Origin: Halalkalibacillus sediminis
GTDB lineage: Bacteria > Bacillota > Bacilli > Bacillales > Alkalibacillaceae
Assembly (NCBI RefSeq): GCF_002844535.1
Contig: NZ_PJNH01000004.1
Span: 132,074 to 196,073 of the forward strand
Length of the DNA stretch: 64,000 nt
Direction: 5' to 3'
The position numbers were made by a program, and so were the translations under genes. Below the pieces are notes generated by a model, which saw only the letters and a list, made by a program, of their open reading frames with translations, made no database searches and was not told the origin of the DNA. This document shows, in pieces, positions 8,301 through 16,301 of the stretch (its first letter is position 1; each line of letters opens with the position of its first letter).

Positions 8301-8909
8301 ATGGGTTCGCGAATAATGCACCTAGTAATCGCCAATAGAATAGCAGAACAACTATCGATTGAAGATCGAACAGCCTTTTTGCTTGGGGGAATTGCACCTG
8401 ATGCAGTTTCGCCTAAAGACTTATCACATTTTTTTGAAGGTGATGTAGATGATTATTCCAGGAGTATTGACTATGATAGATTTCTGGATAAGTACAGTTC
8501 GAATGCGGGGAGCCACTATTTACTGGGGTATTATACACATTTGATTGCTGATGATATATGGCTGAAAGGTTTCTATCTTCCTTGGTTAAAAAACAGAATG
8601 GAAGCGGATGAAGATTTATTTTATTCATATCACAATGATTTCCGTTTGTTGAATGGAAAATTATTAGAATACTATGGCCATAATGCGGAACTAAGAAATA
8701 ACCTTCGGAATGGTGCTGCAATCTTTGATTTACAAGAGGTTAAATCGAGTGATGTCGAGGACTTCATTCCATATGTTTTAGGTGATATGGATTATGATAT
8801 GGAAGTTTTAGAGGAGGAGCTGAATGTTTTTACACTTAAACAGATCATTGGTTATGTTGAAACATCGGTCGATATGAGTGTTTTGAAAATGAAACCCATT
8901 TTCACATAA
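8301..8909 (+). CDS. Zinc-dependent phospholipase C-like protein
   Basis: 202 aa. The opening MGSRIMHLVIANRIAEQL, followed by FLLGGIAPDAV and a histidine pair in GSHYLLGYYTHLIADDIW, matches the zinc-dependent phospholipase C/HD-like fold used by several uncharacterised Bacillus hydrolases (metal ligands His and Asp at about 7, 33, 74, 82 and 86). No signal peptide is present, unlike secreted PLC, so the substrate is unclear. AAAGGAGATGG precedes ATG 8301. The open frame extends upstream to 8145 over the VOC gene, but that part is not coding. Confidence 0.78.
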   Translation: MGSRIMHLVIANRIAEQLSIEDRTAFLLGGIAPDAVSPKDLSHFFEGDVDDYSRSIDYDRFLDKYSSNAGSHYLLGYYTHLIADDIWLKGFYLPWLKNRMEADEDLFYSYHNDFRLLNGKLLEYYGHNAELRNNLRNGAAIFDLQEVKSSDVEDFIPYVLGDMDYDMEVLEEELNVFTLKQIIGYVETSVDMSVLKMKPIFT

Positions 8910-8934
8910 TTCATTTTTAAAAAGGAGTTTTCTT

Positions 8935-9459
8935 ATGAAGGACATTGAAGCTGTCTTTATAGACCGTGATGGTACCATTGGTGGAACGGGTCATTTCATA
9001 CATCCTGATGATTTTGTTCCGTACTCTTTCAGCCCCAGTGCGCTCTTACTTCTTAAAGAAAACGATGTTAAAATTTATGCTCTTACTAATCAACATCGGA
9101 TTAGTAAAGGAGAGGCATCATTATCTGATTTTCGAGACGAGTTTAGTTCGATGGGGTTTGACGATTCGTTCATTTGCCCCCACAGTTCTTCCAAAGGGTG
9201 TCGGTGCCATAAGCCTAAACCGGGATTGCTTCAAGAAGCGGCAAGTAAATATGGATTGGATTTAGCTAAAACAGTTGTCATTGGTGATGTTGGTTCAACT
9301 GATATGTTAGCTGCCGACGCGGTAGGGGCTATCAAAATTTTAGTTCTTACTGGATGGGGGAAGGGGTCCATGAGGGATTACCGTCATACTTGGAGTGGTG
9401 TAGAACCTGACTTTATAGCTGAGAATCTGCTAGATGCAGTTGAATGGATACTCGAATAA
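8935..9459 (+). CDS. HAD-IIIA family phosphatase (GmhB/histidinol-phosphatase type)
   Basis: 174 aa. HAD motif I is FIDRDGT (Asp10 nucleophile, Asp12), motif II is in ALTNQ, the motif III Lys is in CHKPKPG and motif IV is VVIGDVGSTDMLAA. A zinc-binding loop, Cys81-x-His83-x5-Cys89-x-Cys91, is the pattern of D-glycero-manno-heptose bisphosphatase-like enzymes. The sugar-phosphate substrate cannot be deduced. AAAAAGGAG precedes the ATG 25 bases after the previous stop, so it is probably co-transcribed. A strong terminator follows. Confidence 0.9.
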   Translation: MKDIEAVFIDRDGTIGGTGHFIHPDDFVPYSFSPSALLLLKENDVKIYALTNQHRISKGEASLSDFRDEFSSMGFDDSFICPHSSSKGCRCHKPKPGLLQEAASKYGLDLAKTVVIGDVGSTDMLAADAVGAIKILVLTGWGKGSMRDYRHTWSGVEPDFIAENLLDAVEWILE

Positions 9460-9474
9460 TTTTTATAAAAATTA

Positions 9475-9505
9475 CCCTCACTTCTCTAAAAAAGTGAGGG
9501 TTTTC
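9475..9505 (+). terminator. Terminator after the HAD gene
   Basis: CCCTCACTT (9475-9483) pairs exactly with AAGTGAGGG (9492-9500), followed by TTTTCT. It ends the VOC/phospholipase/HAD transcript facing the minus-strand gene at 9511. Confidence 0.9.
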
Positions 9506-9510
9506 TCATG

Positions 9511-9705
9511 TTACCTAGTAGCACTCTTTAAGTTCTTGAATGCGTTCCAAATTAATATTGCACCAAATATGATTGCAGAAACTAGTCCGACAAAATAGAG
9601 AAGTGTGTCCATGAAATGGGTAATTCCTTCAAATAAATCTGATCGTAAAGGGATAAACATAAACGCAAATCCTGCAATAAAACCATACAGTAATCGACTT
9701 TCCAT
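9511..9705 (-). CDS. Small two-helix membrane protein
   Basis: 64 aa with two hydrophobic segments (about 4-19 and 34-55), separated by LRSDLFEGITHFMDT. Unknown family. The longest frame starts at 9723, but AGGAG lies seven bases before the third in-frame ATG at 9705, so that start is preferred. Confidence 0.7.
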   Translation of the reverse strand: MESRLLYGFIAGFAFMFIPLRSDLFEGITHFMDTLLYFVGLVSAIIFGAILIWNAFKNLKSATR

Positions 9706-9810
9706 CAACATTCTCCTTTCCATGAGTTCATTACAGAAGAACTCGGTTAATTAATCTTATTAATTGGTAGGAGAGAATATGACGGGCTTATAGGACCAGA
9801 GTCTAATCGT

Positions 9811-10662
9811 TCAACTTCGCTGTAATGGTAATGTACAACATCTGAATGATCCACCCGATTTAATGATTTCAGAAATATCGACGAGTATGACCTCAAAACC
9901 TTTAGATTCCAAAACCTTATTCAATCGCTCATTTTGAGGGAGACTGATGATTTTTCCATCACCGATTGAGAGAACGTTTGGCCCCATTTGAAACTGTTCT
10001 TCATCAGTAATATAGATAACTTTATAGTTAGATTTGATTGTTCTCAAATCTTTTTTAGTAAAAGCTTGAGGGTAAACAAGTGCAGTGTTTTCACTTATTA
10101 TATTTAAGACACAATCAAGGTGAAGAATATCATCTTTAATTTCTAATGGTTGCACGCTGTGGTCAGGTATTCGTTGCTGCAGATCTTGAATTCCTTCTAT
10201 CGTGGTACGCCCACTTAATCCTACCCACACAGTATCCCCATCAATAAGGACATCTCCGCCTTCAATAGTACCTGCCAAACCATCATGGAAAGAAATCGAG
10301 TGCTCATGCAACCACTTTTTCAAATGCTTGGTTTCACTTTGGCGAACTTCTTCACTCATAGAAGCAACAAACAATTCATCATTTATCGCAAATGCAATGT
10401 CGCGAGTAAATACTTGTTCATTCAAACGAGGTTCTGGAGAAAGCTCAATGACTTTGACTCCTTGTGCCCTCATAACATCTAAAAATTTGGCATGTTGCTT
10501 CAGGGCGAGCGTTGTATCTATATTACTTACTTCGTAGTGCTTCTGAGTTTCATTGATCACTTCTTTAATCTTCATGAAAGCTGGTTTCACGACCAGTACT
10601 TTTTTTAGTGTGGAATACTCAGAATTACAATTTATTTTGTAGTTGGATGCTATTCCCTTCAT
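9811..10662 (-). CDS. Amidinotransferase/DDAH-like family protein (YkgA-like)
   Basis: A 283-aa guanidino-group-modifying superfamily protein, close in form to B. subtilis YkgA (putative dimethylarginine dimethylaminohydrolase). Seen are the N-terminal SEYSTLKKVLVVKPAF, FTRDIAF (Asp88), EGGD (about 134-137), His181 in DILHLDC and a C-terminal catalytic Cys in GGSFRCCTLPLQ (Cys275 by position). This His/Glu-Asp/Cys set is consistent with an active hydrolase acting on an N-substituted arginine or similar compound. GGAGG precedes ATG 10662; the longer frame to 10716 is not needed. Confidence 0.85.
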   Translation of the reverse strand: MKGIASNYKINCNSEYSTLKKVLVVKPAFMKIKEVINETQKHYEVSNIDTTLALKQHAKFLDVMRAQGVKVIELSPEPRLNEQVFTRDIAFAINDELFVASMSEEVRQSETKHLKKWLHEHSISFHDGLAGTIEGGDVLIDGDTVWVGLSGRTTIEGIQDLQQRIPDHSVQPLEIKDDILHLDCVLNIISENTALVYPQAFTKKDLRTIKSNYKVIYITDEEQFQMGPNVLSIGDGKIISLPQNERLNKVLESKGFEVILVDISEIIKSGGSFRCCTLPLQRS

Positions 10663-10766
10663 GTTGGAACCTCCGTCTATTTCGATAAAGTTAGGTTTAC
10701 CATTCGAATAGAACATAAACCTAACAATTTTTAAAAAAGCTTGCGTCCCATATTATTCAAGATTTA

Positions 10767-11501
10767 CTAGCTACTTTTATGTTGAAAAGGGCATTTCCCT
10801 TTGATTGGTTCGATGTCGTCTCCAATAAAAGATTGCTTCCATTCATTATGGTCAGGATCCCCGAAATGGCTGATGTCAGGGTGCTTAGGAAGACCATCCC
10901 ATGCTTCTACGCGGGCGCGAACTTTTTCGCGGGACATGATGCCACCTTTTTCGGTACCTTTGAGACCTTCAAAGATCACTCGAGGTTGAAATCCTAGTAC
11001 CAGACTATTGCCGAGATCCCTCGTTTTTCTCTGCTTATAAGCTGGGGCATTCCCGAAAGTGAAAATCGGTTCACCCGCAAAATGGAAGTCCCACAAATAA
11101 TGTTCAGGATCCTTAGGTGCATCAGTTGGCCAATCAAAGCGATCATTTTCGTGGAGGTATTGTAAGATGTCCCAGAAATAAGACCGATAATATTCAATTG
11201 ATTTCTCTTCAGTCTCAGGCTCAACAAAGATGAACAAACCGTGTCTCGTTTTATTTTCAGGAGTGAAAAGACTTAGAAAACTTTCTACGGCTTCAGGTAA
11301 ATGATCCCACTTATCATGCTCAATGTAAGAATAACGAAGTTCGCCTTTCCGTTGAGCTGTCATGCCGAAGAAACATGGGAATGTGGGGTCAGTAACAATT
11401 TCACTAAACGTTTTATATTCTCTTAAAAGCCAATCAGGTAAGTGATCGGCTTTTTCAAAATCATCTTTTGTAAGTAGATATGAGCTATTTTTAGTTAGCA
11501 T
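10767..11501 (-). CDS. YqcI/YcgG family protein
   Basis: 244 aa. The whole pattern fits the YqcI/YcgG family: FPCFFGMTAQRKGELRYSYI near 40-60, GLFIFVEPE, FHFAGEPIFTFGNAPAY (about 135-152), SLVLGFQPRVIFEG and DPDHNEWKQSFIGDD. Some relatives are haem-dependent oxygenase-like N-hydroxylases acting on guanidino groups; that link is from general knowledge. It is interesting that the neighbouring gene is a guanidino-modifying superfamily member. AAAAGGAG precedes the ATG. Both genes lie on the minus strand about 100 bases apart. Confidence 0.9.
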   Translation of the reverse strand: MLTKNSSYLLTKDDFEKADHLPDWLLREYKTFSEIVTDPTFPCFFGMTAQRKGELRYSYIEHDKWDHLPEAVESFLSLFTPENKTRHGLFIFVEPETEEKSIEYYRSYFWDILQYLHENDRFDWPTDAPKDPEHYLWDFHFAGEPIFTFGNAPAYKQRKTRDLGNSLVLGFQPRVIFEGLKGTEKGGIMSREKVRARVEAWDGLPKHPDISHFGDPDHNEWKQSFIGDDIEPIKGKCPFQHKSS

Positions 11502-11728
11502 TTGAAAACTCCTTTTGTACTTAATTCCTGCTGTTTGTTGTTTAGATTATATCCCCGATTTGACGGTATATTAAACATATCTTTCCAGCTGTAATATTTA
11601 TTTTCCATCATAGCAAACTAAAAAACGAATATATTTTAAGAGAGGACAACTAAGAAGTGTGAATTTTCTTAATTTTAGTGTAAAATAGTACTATAGTAAT
11701 AAATAAATTTTAAAAAGGGGGAAATTAG

Positions 11729-11839
11729 GTGGAAGAGTATAGTTTATCTGTCGGGACATGGTTTTGGTTATTTGTTCCCATGTCAGTAGTGGTCATCTTA
11801 TCACTTATATCATGGTTGAAAGGGCGTGGAGCTAAATAA
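11729..11839 (+). CDS. Symporter small accessory protein, 36 aa
   Basis: A GTG-started 36-codon frame: MEEYSLSVGTWFWLFVPMSV, then a single hydrophobic helix and a basic end (WLKGRGAK). AGGGGGA stands six bases before the GTG. The stop TAA shares its last base with the ATG of the PutP gene (TAATG), so the two are translationally coupled. Small one-helix proteins are known upstream of several Na+/solute symporters. Its most likely role is to assist assembly or activity of the transporter. Confidence 0.8.
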   Translation: MEEYSLSVGTWFWLFVPMSVVVILSLISWLKGRGAK

Positions 11840-13347
11840 TGGATACCGCTACTTTAGTCACATTTATAGTTTACATTGTTGGTATGTTGCTCCTTGGTGT
11901 CATTGGTTATAAGATGACGAGTAACCTCTCAGATTACTTCCTGGGTGGCAGAAAATTAGGTCCAGGTGTAGCCGCATTAAGTGCTGGTGCATCAGATATG
12001 AGTAGTTGGCTCATCCTAGGTTTACCTGGTGCGATCTATATCTCAGGTCTTGCAGAGGCTTGGATTGCAGTAGGTTTGACGATTGGGGCTTACTTGAACT
12101 GGCAATTCGTCGCCAAGCGTTTACGTATTTACACAGAAGTATCGAACAATGCGATTACGATCCCGGATTTTTTCGAACAACGCTTTAGAGATAAATCGAG
12201 GGCTTTGCGTATAGCATCTGCTGCAGTTATTTTATTATTCTTTACTTTCTATACCGCTTCTGGCCTTGTAGGTGGGGCGACACTATTCAGTAGTAGCTTC
12301 GGATTATCTCAAAATAGTGCTCTTCTAATCGGTAGTGCTGTTATTATCGCTTATACTTTCTTAGGTGGGTTTATTGCGGTTAGTTGGACCGACTTTATCC
12401 AAGGTTTACTAATGTTCTTGGCATTGATCGTCTTGCCGATTATCGCTGTTCAAAATGCAGGCGGTTGGAACGAAGCGGTTAATGTGGTTGGTAATTTAAC
12501 AGACGGACAGAATTTACAAATGATTCAAGGGGTAGGAACCGTCGGAATCATTTCATCTCTTGCTTGGGGTCTGGGTTACTTTGGTCAACCACATATCCTT
12601 GCGAGATTCATGGCGATCCGCTCTCATAAAGATGTTCCTACTGCACGTTTCATTGGTATGACATGGATGGTCCTATCGTTGTTCGGGGCAGTATTTGTAG
12701 GGATTGCAGGTTATGCTTATCTTGCGACAGCTGACGTGTCAGCTGAATTGGCAGAGCGTGGAATTGAAATGTCAGGTGGGGTATTAGAGAATCAAGAGAC
12801 AGTCTTCATCGCCTTGACACAATTGCTGACTCACCCTGTAGTTGCAGGTATCTTATTAGCTGCGATTTTAGCTGCGATCATGAGTACAGTCGACTCACAG
12901 TTACTAGTATCATCTTCAGCAGTAGCAGAGGACTTTTACAAAGGATTTTTTAGAAAAAATGCATCCAACAAAGAGCTTGTATGGGTTGCACGTATTTCCG
13001 TTGTAGCCATCGCTGGGCTAGCATTGTTGATTGCCTCTGTTAATGAAAGCTTAGTGCTTGAGCTGGTAGCATATGCTTGGGCAGGCTTCGGTGCATCATT
13101 TGGACCGATCATTCTTCTGGCATTATTCTGGAAGCGTCTGACTCGTAATGGAGCTTTGTTTGGAATCATCACAGGTGCTGCGACAGTTGTTATTTGGGCT
13201 GAATTCGTACCAAGTGATCTTTACGAAATCGTACCAGGCTTCGTATTAGCAGCCATTGTTGCTATTGTAGTCAGTATGATGGGCAAAGAACCTTCTGAAG
13301 AAATCCAAACAGAATTTGAAGAAGCACGCAAGATCGCTAATTCATAA
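11839..13347 (+). CDS. putP: Sodium/proline symporter PutP
   Basis: 502 aa, about 13 transmembrane helices, sodium:solute symporter family. Diagnostic are DYFLGGRKLGPGVAALSAGASDMSSWL (Na+-site region, about 33-59), WQFVAKRLRIYTE, TFYTASGLVGGA, ARFMAIRSHKD and MSTVDSQLLVSSSAVAEDFY. It imports L-proline with Na+, used as nutrient or osmolyte. The start overlaps the small accessory gene by one base. A terminator and then a minisatellite lie downstream. No putA/proDH gene is present here, which favours an osmotic role, but that is inference. Confidence 0.95.
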   Translation: MDTATLVTFIVYIVGMLLLGVIGYKMTSNLSDYFLGGRKLGPGVAALSAGASDMSSWLILGLPGAIYISGLAEAWIAVGLTIGAYLNWQFVAKRLRIYTEVSNNAITIPDFFEQRFRDKSRALRIASAAVILLFFTFYTASGLVGGATLFSSSFGLSQNSALLIGSAVIIAYTFLGGFIAVSWTDFIQGLLMFLALIVLPIIAVQNAGGWNEAVNVVGNLTDGQNLQMIQGVGTVGIISSLAWGLGYFGQPHILARFMAIRSHKDVPTARFIGMTWMVLSLFGAVFVGIAGYAYLATADVSAELAERGIEMSGGVLENQETVFIALTQLLTHPVVAGILLAAILAAIMSTVDSQLLVSSSAVAEDFYKGFFRKNASNKELVWVARISVVAIAGLALLIASVNESLVLELVAYAWAGFGASFGPIILLALFWKRLTRNGALFGIITGAATVVIWAEFVPSDLYEIVPGFVLAAIVAIVVSMMGKEPSEEIQTEFEEARKIANS

Positions 13348-13368
13348 TTTTTAATAAAAGGTATTCGG

Positions 13369-13402
13369 GATGATCTCGCAGTGATGCGAGGTCATCTTTT
13401 TT
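13369..13402 (+). terminator. Terminator after putP
   Basis: GATGATCTCGC (13369-13379) pairs with GCGAGGTCATC (13386-13396) with one G-T pair, followed by six T. Confidence 0.88.
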
Positions 13403-13440
13403 ATGATAGAAAACGTGTGACGTGGAGGGGAGTGCCGAAT

Positions 13441-13629
13441 GGAATGGAAAAGTCGCCGGATGGGATGAGAAACCCGCCCGTTGGAGTGGAAAACCCGCCG
13501 GATGGATTGCGAAACCCGCCCGTTGGAGTGGAAAACCCGCCTGATGGATTGCGAAACCCGCCCGTTGGAGTGGAAAACCCGCCGGATGGAATGCGAAACC
13601 CGCCCGTTGAAGAAGAAAAACCGCCTTTT
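13441..13629. repeat. 21-bp tandem repeat array (minisatellite), about 8-9 units
   Basis: Units of exactly 21 bp run from 13441 to 13608, with a degenerate ninth at 13609-13629. The core is GGAnTGnnAAACCCGCC. Two unit types alternate (one ending GGAT, one ending CGTT), giving a 42-bp higher-order period. Because 21 is divisible by three, long frames stay open on both strands (13381-13638 plus, 13351-13779 minus), reading as repeated NPPVGVENPPDG or RRVFHSNGRVS. There is no convincing ribosome site, and the plus frame starts inside the putP terminator, so I treat it as a non-coding repeat. Confidence 0.85.
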
Positions 13630-13634
13630 TACTA

Positions 13635-13931
13635 CTAACTTAAATTCCTTACTGCGACAAAGAACCCTAAAGGTATCGAGGCCCACAGTAAAATGTTCAA
13701 AGTTACAAATATGAGTAATGAATGTCTTATAGATTTCAAAAAAAAGTAGAGCGTTAGTAATGCTGCCCCTAAAAACCATACAATTAGAATCGCAAAGAAA
13801 CTTGGTGCTACATAAACCTCGTCCGTATAGTTTTCTGCTATTGCTCCTCTAGCCATGAATTCAGTGACAAAATAAGCAATGGCCCCAGTCACTAATAAAT
13901 TGGCTATGGCAAAATACTTTTTAGTTTTCAT
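13635..13931 (-). CDS. Small three-helix membrane protein
   Basis: 98 aa with hydrophobic segments at about 7-26, 40-60 and 70-92. There is a short acidic external loop (EFMARGAIAENYTDEVYVAPS). Unknown family. The preferred start is ATG 13931, which has GGGGGA six bases upstream; the longer frame starts at 13949. Its 3' end touches the edge of the 21-bp repeat array. Confidence 0.72.
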   Translation of the reverse strand: MKTKKYFAIANLLVTGAIAYFVTEFMARGAIAENYTDEVYVAPSFFAILIVWFLGAALLTLYFFLKSIRHSLLIFVTLNILLWASIPLGFFVAVRNLS

Positions 13932-14050
13932 CAAATTTCCCCCATTCAATTAACAAACATTTCCTAAGATTGGTATAATAGTGTAAACATTCTATCGTAT
14001 TAACTTAATCTACTAACAAAAGGAAGTCAATAATAAGTGAGGTTTTACAT

Positions 14051-14329
14051 ATGAGTAATTTCTATATTATAAAATCAGTCATTGATAAATGGGATCCACT
14101 GAGTTTGTTACATCACGCCCCAGCTGATGAGTATGAACCAGAAGTGGAAGCTATAGATAACCTATTATCAACAATTCATTCAGAGGAAGCTCTGGCTGTT
14201 TTAATTCATAAGGTGTTTGTTCAATATTTCGGTGATGAAGTAACTGATGCCAAAAATTATTCGATCAATGGTTGCAGACCAGTTGCTAAAGAAATTTGGA
14301 GTCGCTTGGGAACAGAGGAGGAATTTTAA
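14051..14329 (+). CDS. DUF1871 family protein
   Basis: A 92-aa soluble helical protein. DWDPL-like opening (VIDKWDPLSLLHHAPADEY), EAIDNLLS, the central EALAVLIHKVFVQYFG and a C-terminal helix ending AKEIWSRLG fit the DUF1871 family of Bacillus proteins with no known activity. It is followed without a gap by the Nudix gene, whose ribosome site lies inside its last codons, so the two are coupled. Confidence 0.82.
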   Translation: MSNFYIIKSVIDKWDPLSLLHHAPADEYEPEVEAIDNLLSTIHSEEALAVLIHKVFVQYFGDEVTDAKNYSINGCRPVAKEIWSRLGTEEEF

Positions 14330-14836
14330 TTGAAAAATAACACGGTGGTTGCGAATAATAATGGCACCAAAGTTCTTACAGACGCACATGGACGAACGTA
14401 CTTATCGGTTGAAGAAAATGAATCTGTCGTCGTCCTCGCAAAAGATGGAGAGGACTTCATACTTATCAATCAATACCGGAAGCCAGTGGATTCGTATATC
14501 GTCCAGTTGCCTGGTGGTGGAGTTGAGAAGGGTGAAGATCTACCAGAAGCGGCTAAAAGGGAACTTATAGAAGAAACAGGATTCGAGTGTGGTGAAGTAC
14601 ATTATTTAGGAAAGATGCTTGCAGCACCTTGGCTCTGTGATGAAGTGACACATGTATTTTTTACAGAAGAAGTACTTGAAAGAAAAGATCAACAGCTTGA
14701 AGCGCATGAAACTATTGAGGTGCTGAGAATTAGTGTCGATGAATGCCTTGAGAATATAAAAAATAGTAACTTCAATGACCCTGAACTTTGTTATGGAGTT
14801 CTACAAGCAAAATTGCAAGGATATATCAGTAGTTGA
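14330..14836 (+). CDS. Nudix hydrolase (ADP-ribose pyrophosphatase-like)
   Basis: 168 aa. A complete Nudix box is present (GGGVEKGEDLPEAAKREL then IEETGF, about 62-84; the metal-binding Glu residues are in REL-EE). The flanking QYRKPVDSYIVQLPGG and APWLCDEVTHVFF resemble ADP-ribose/ADP-sugar pyrophosphatases of the NudF type. The start is TTG 14330, immediately after the stop of the DUF1871 gene, with AGAGGAGG eight bases before it. Confidence 0.88.
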   Translation: MKNNTVVANNNGTKVLTDAHGRTYLSVEENESVVVLAKDGEDFILINQYRKPVDSYIVQLPGGGVEKGEDLPEAAKRELIEETGFECGEVHYLGKMLAAPWLCDEVTHVFFTEEVLERKDQQLEAHETIEVLRISVDECLENIKNSNFNDPELCYGVLQAKLQGYISS

Positions 14837-14893
14837 AGGGAGACTCCCACAATCGATAATCTAAAAAATGAAGTAGAAGTACAAATTGATCAA

Positions 14894-15727
14894 GTGTCAT
14901 TCAAATTAAAGGAGCCTCATGATTTTAGTTGGCTAAAAGATTTAGGCGAAGTAGTAAACGTTTTTGATCAGCAAGACTCAGGAAATATTTGCTTTGTAGT
15001 GGAATCTCAATTCAGAAGGCTTTTCATCAAATATGCAGGTGCGCGCACTGTTCAATATGGAGGTGTACCTGAGGATGCTATTCAGAGGCTGAAAGAGGCT
15101 GTTACAGTATATGAGTCATTAAAGCATCCTCATCTGACAGAGCTATTGGATCATTTCGAAACTGCTTCAGGGTACGTCCTTGTTTTTGAGTGGTTCGATG
15201 GAGAAAACCTCCACCCTCATTGGCGCTTTCCACCTCCACATAAATACACCCACCCAGAATCCCCTTATTACAAGTTTAAACAATTAACTGTGGGGCGTAG
15301 GCTTAAAACATTAACAAACATATTCGAATTTCATGTACATGTTGAAAGAGAAGGATATGTTGCTATCGATTTTTACGATGGAAGTATTATGTATGATTTC
15401 CAAATGAATCTCGCTAAAATTTGTGATATTGATTTGTACCGAAAGAAACCATATACCAACACAATAGGAAGGATGTGGGGTTCAAAAAGATTTATGTCTC
15501 CAGAAGAGTTTGAGAAAGGTGCCTTAATTGATACAAAGACGAATGTATACAATATGGGAGCAATTGCCTTCAGTCTATTAGGAGGAGAACTCGATCGGAC
15601 AATTGATAAATGGGAAGCGAATATTGAATTATATGATGTTGTGAAAAAAGCTACGAATCCAAATCGTGAAAAGCGTTATCCAACGATTGAAGCCTTTTAT
15701 CATGACTGGGTGATGAATATTAATTGA
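14894..15727 (+). CDS. Protein kinase-like protein; true start may be ATC 14852
   Basis: 277 aa from GTG 14894. A kinase-fold N lobe is visible (DQQDSGNICFVVESQ, then FIKYAGA with the likely ATP-site Lys), followed by LVFEWFDGENL hinge-like and a catalytic-loop region GYVAIDFYDGSIMYDF with CDIDLY in the place of DFG. The usual HxD-N motif is altered, so phosphotransfer may be weak or of aminoglycoside-kinase type. No ribosome site precedes the GTG. The frame is open upstream to 14837, and GGGAG (14838-14842) is well placed for an ATC at 14852, which would add IDNLKNEVEVQIDQ. Confidence 0.75.
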   Translation: MSFKLKEPHDFSWLKDLGEVVNVFDQQDSGNICFVVESQFRRLFIKYAGARTVQYGGVPEDAIQRLKEAVTVYESLKHPHLTELLDHFETASGYVLVFEWFDGENLHPHWRFPPPHKYTHPESPYYKFKQLTVGRRLKTLTNIFEFHVHVEREGYVAIDFYDGSIMYDFQMNLAKICDIDLYRKKPYTNTIGRMWGSKRFMSPEEFEKGALIDTKTNVYNMGAIAFSLLGGELDRTIDKWEANIELYDVVKKATNPNREKRYPTIEAFYHDWVMNIN

Positions 15728-15748
15728 GGGTCAAGTGGGTGAGTAGTT

Positions 15749-16264
15749 ATGAAGAATGAAACACCAAACAAAATACATATCATCGGTTCAGTCGGCAGTG
15801 GGAAGACCACACTCGCGAGGAAGTTATCTGCTAAGTATGATATTCCCTTTTTCGAACTAGACAATGTCGTATGGGAAAGACATGAAAACGGGGATCGACG
15901 TCGAACGGAAGAGGAAAAACGTGAATGCTTGATGTCCATTTTTGCACAAGATCGCTGGATAATCGAAGGTGTTCATAATGAAGAATGGGTGAAGGACTGC
16001 TTTGAGAATGCGGAGACCATTATTTTCATGGATCCAAGTATGAACGTAAGGAGATATAGGATTTTCAAAAGATTCTTAAAGCAACGTTTTGGACGAGAAA
16101 AGTCGAACTATAAGCCGACATTAAAAATTTTCTTCAAAATGTATAAATGGAACAAACACTTTGAAGGGAAGGGGAAAGCTAATTTTTTTAAGAAATATAA
16201 GAAGTACGACGGGAAGATAGTCGTGGTAAGTAAAAAGGAAGATGTAAGTTCGTTTATGAAGTAA
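15749..16264 (+). CDS. P-loop kinase-like ATPase (FlaR/DNA topology modulation type)
   Basis: 171 aa. P-loop GSVGSGKTT near residue 13-21, then FFELDNVVWE with a conserved Asp, RWIIEGVHNEEW and ETIIFMDP (Walker-B-like), and a lid region of Arg residues (RRYRIFKRFLKQRFG). This is the small nucleotide-kinase-like family often labelled DNA topology modulation protein; no true role is proven and it may phosphorylate a small molecule. GGGTGAG precedes the ATG, 21 bases behind the kinase-like gene, so the two are likely co-transcribed. Confidence 0.85.
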   Translation: MKNETPNKIHIIGSVGSGKTTLARKLSAKYDIPFFELDNVVWERHENGDRRRTEEEKRECLMSIFAQDRWIIEGVHNEEWVKDCFENAETIIFMDPSMNVRRYRIFKRFLKQRFGREKSNYKPTLKIFFKMYKWNKHFEGKGKANFFKKYKKYDGKIVVVSKKEDVSSFMK

Positions 16265-16301
16265 ACGCTTGAATATTAAAAGTTCATTTTACTTCATAAA
16301 C
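16258..16301. terminator. Possible shared hairpin between convergent genes
   Basis: ATGAAGTAAA at 16258 and TTTTACTTCAT near 16291 form an inverted repeat around the two stop codons, with a loop of about 22 bases. It could act weakly in both directions. No strong T run is present. Confidence 0.35.

Noticed and set aside
13381-13638. 85-aa Pro/Asn-rich open frame, and the opposing 142-aa frame 13351-13779
   Set aside because: Both arise because the repeat unit is 21 bp and lacks stops. The plus frame starts inside the putP terminator and neither has a ribosome site.
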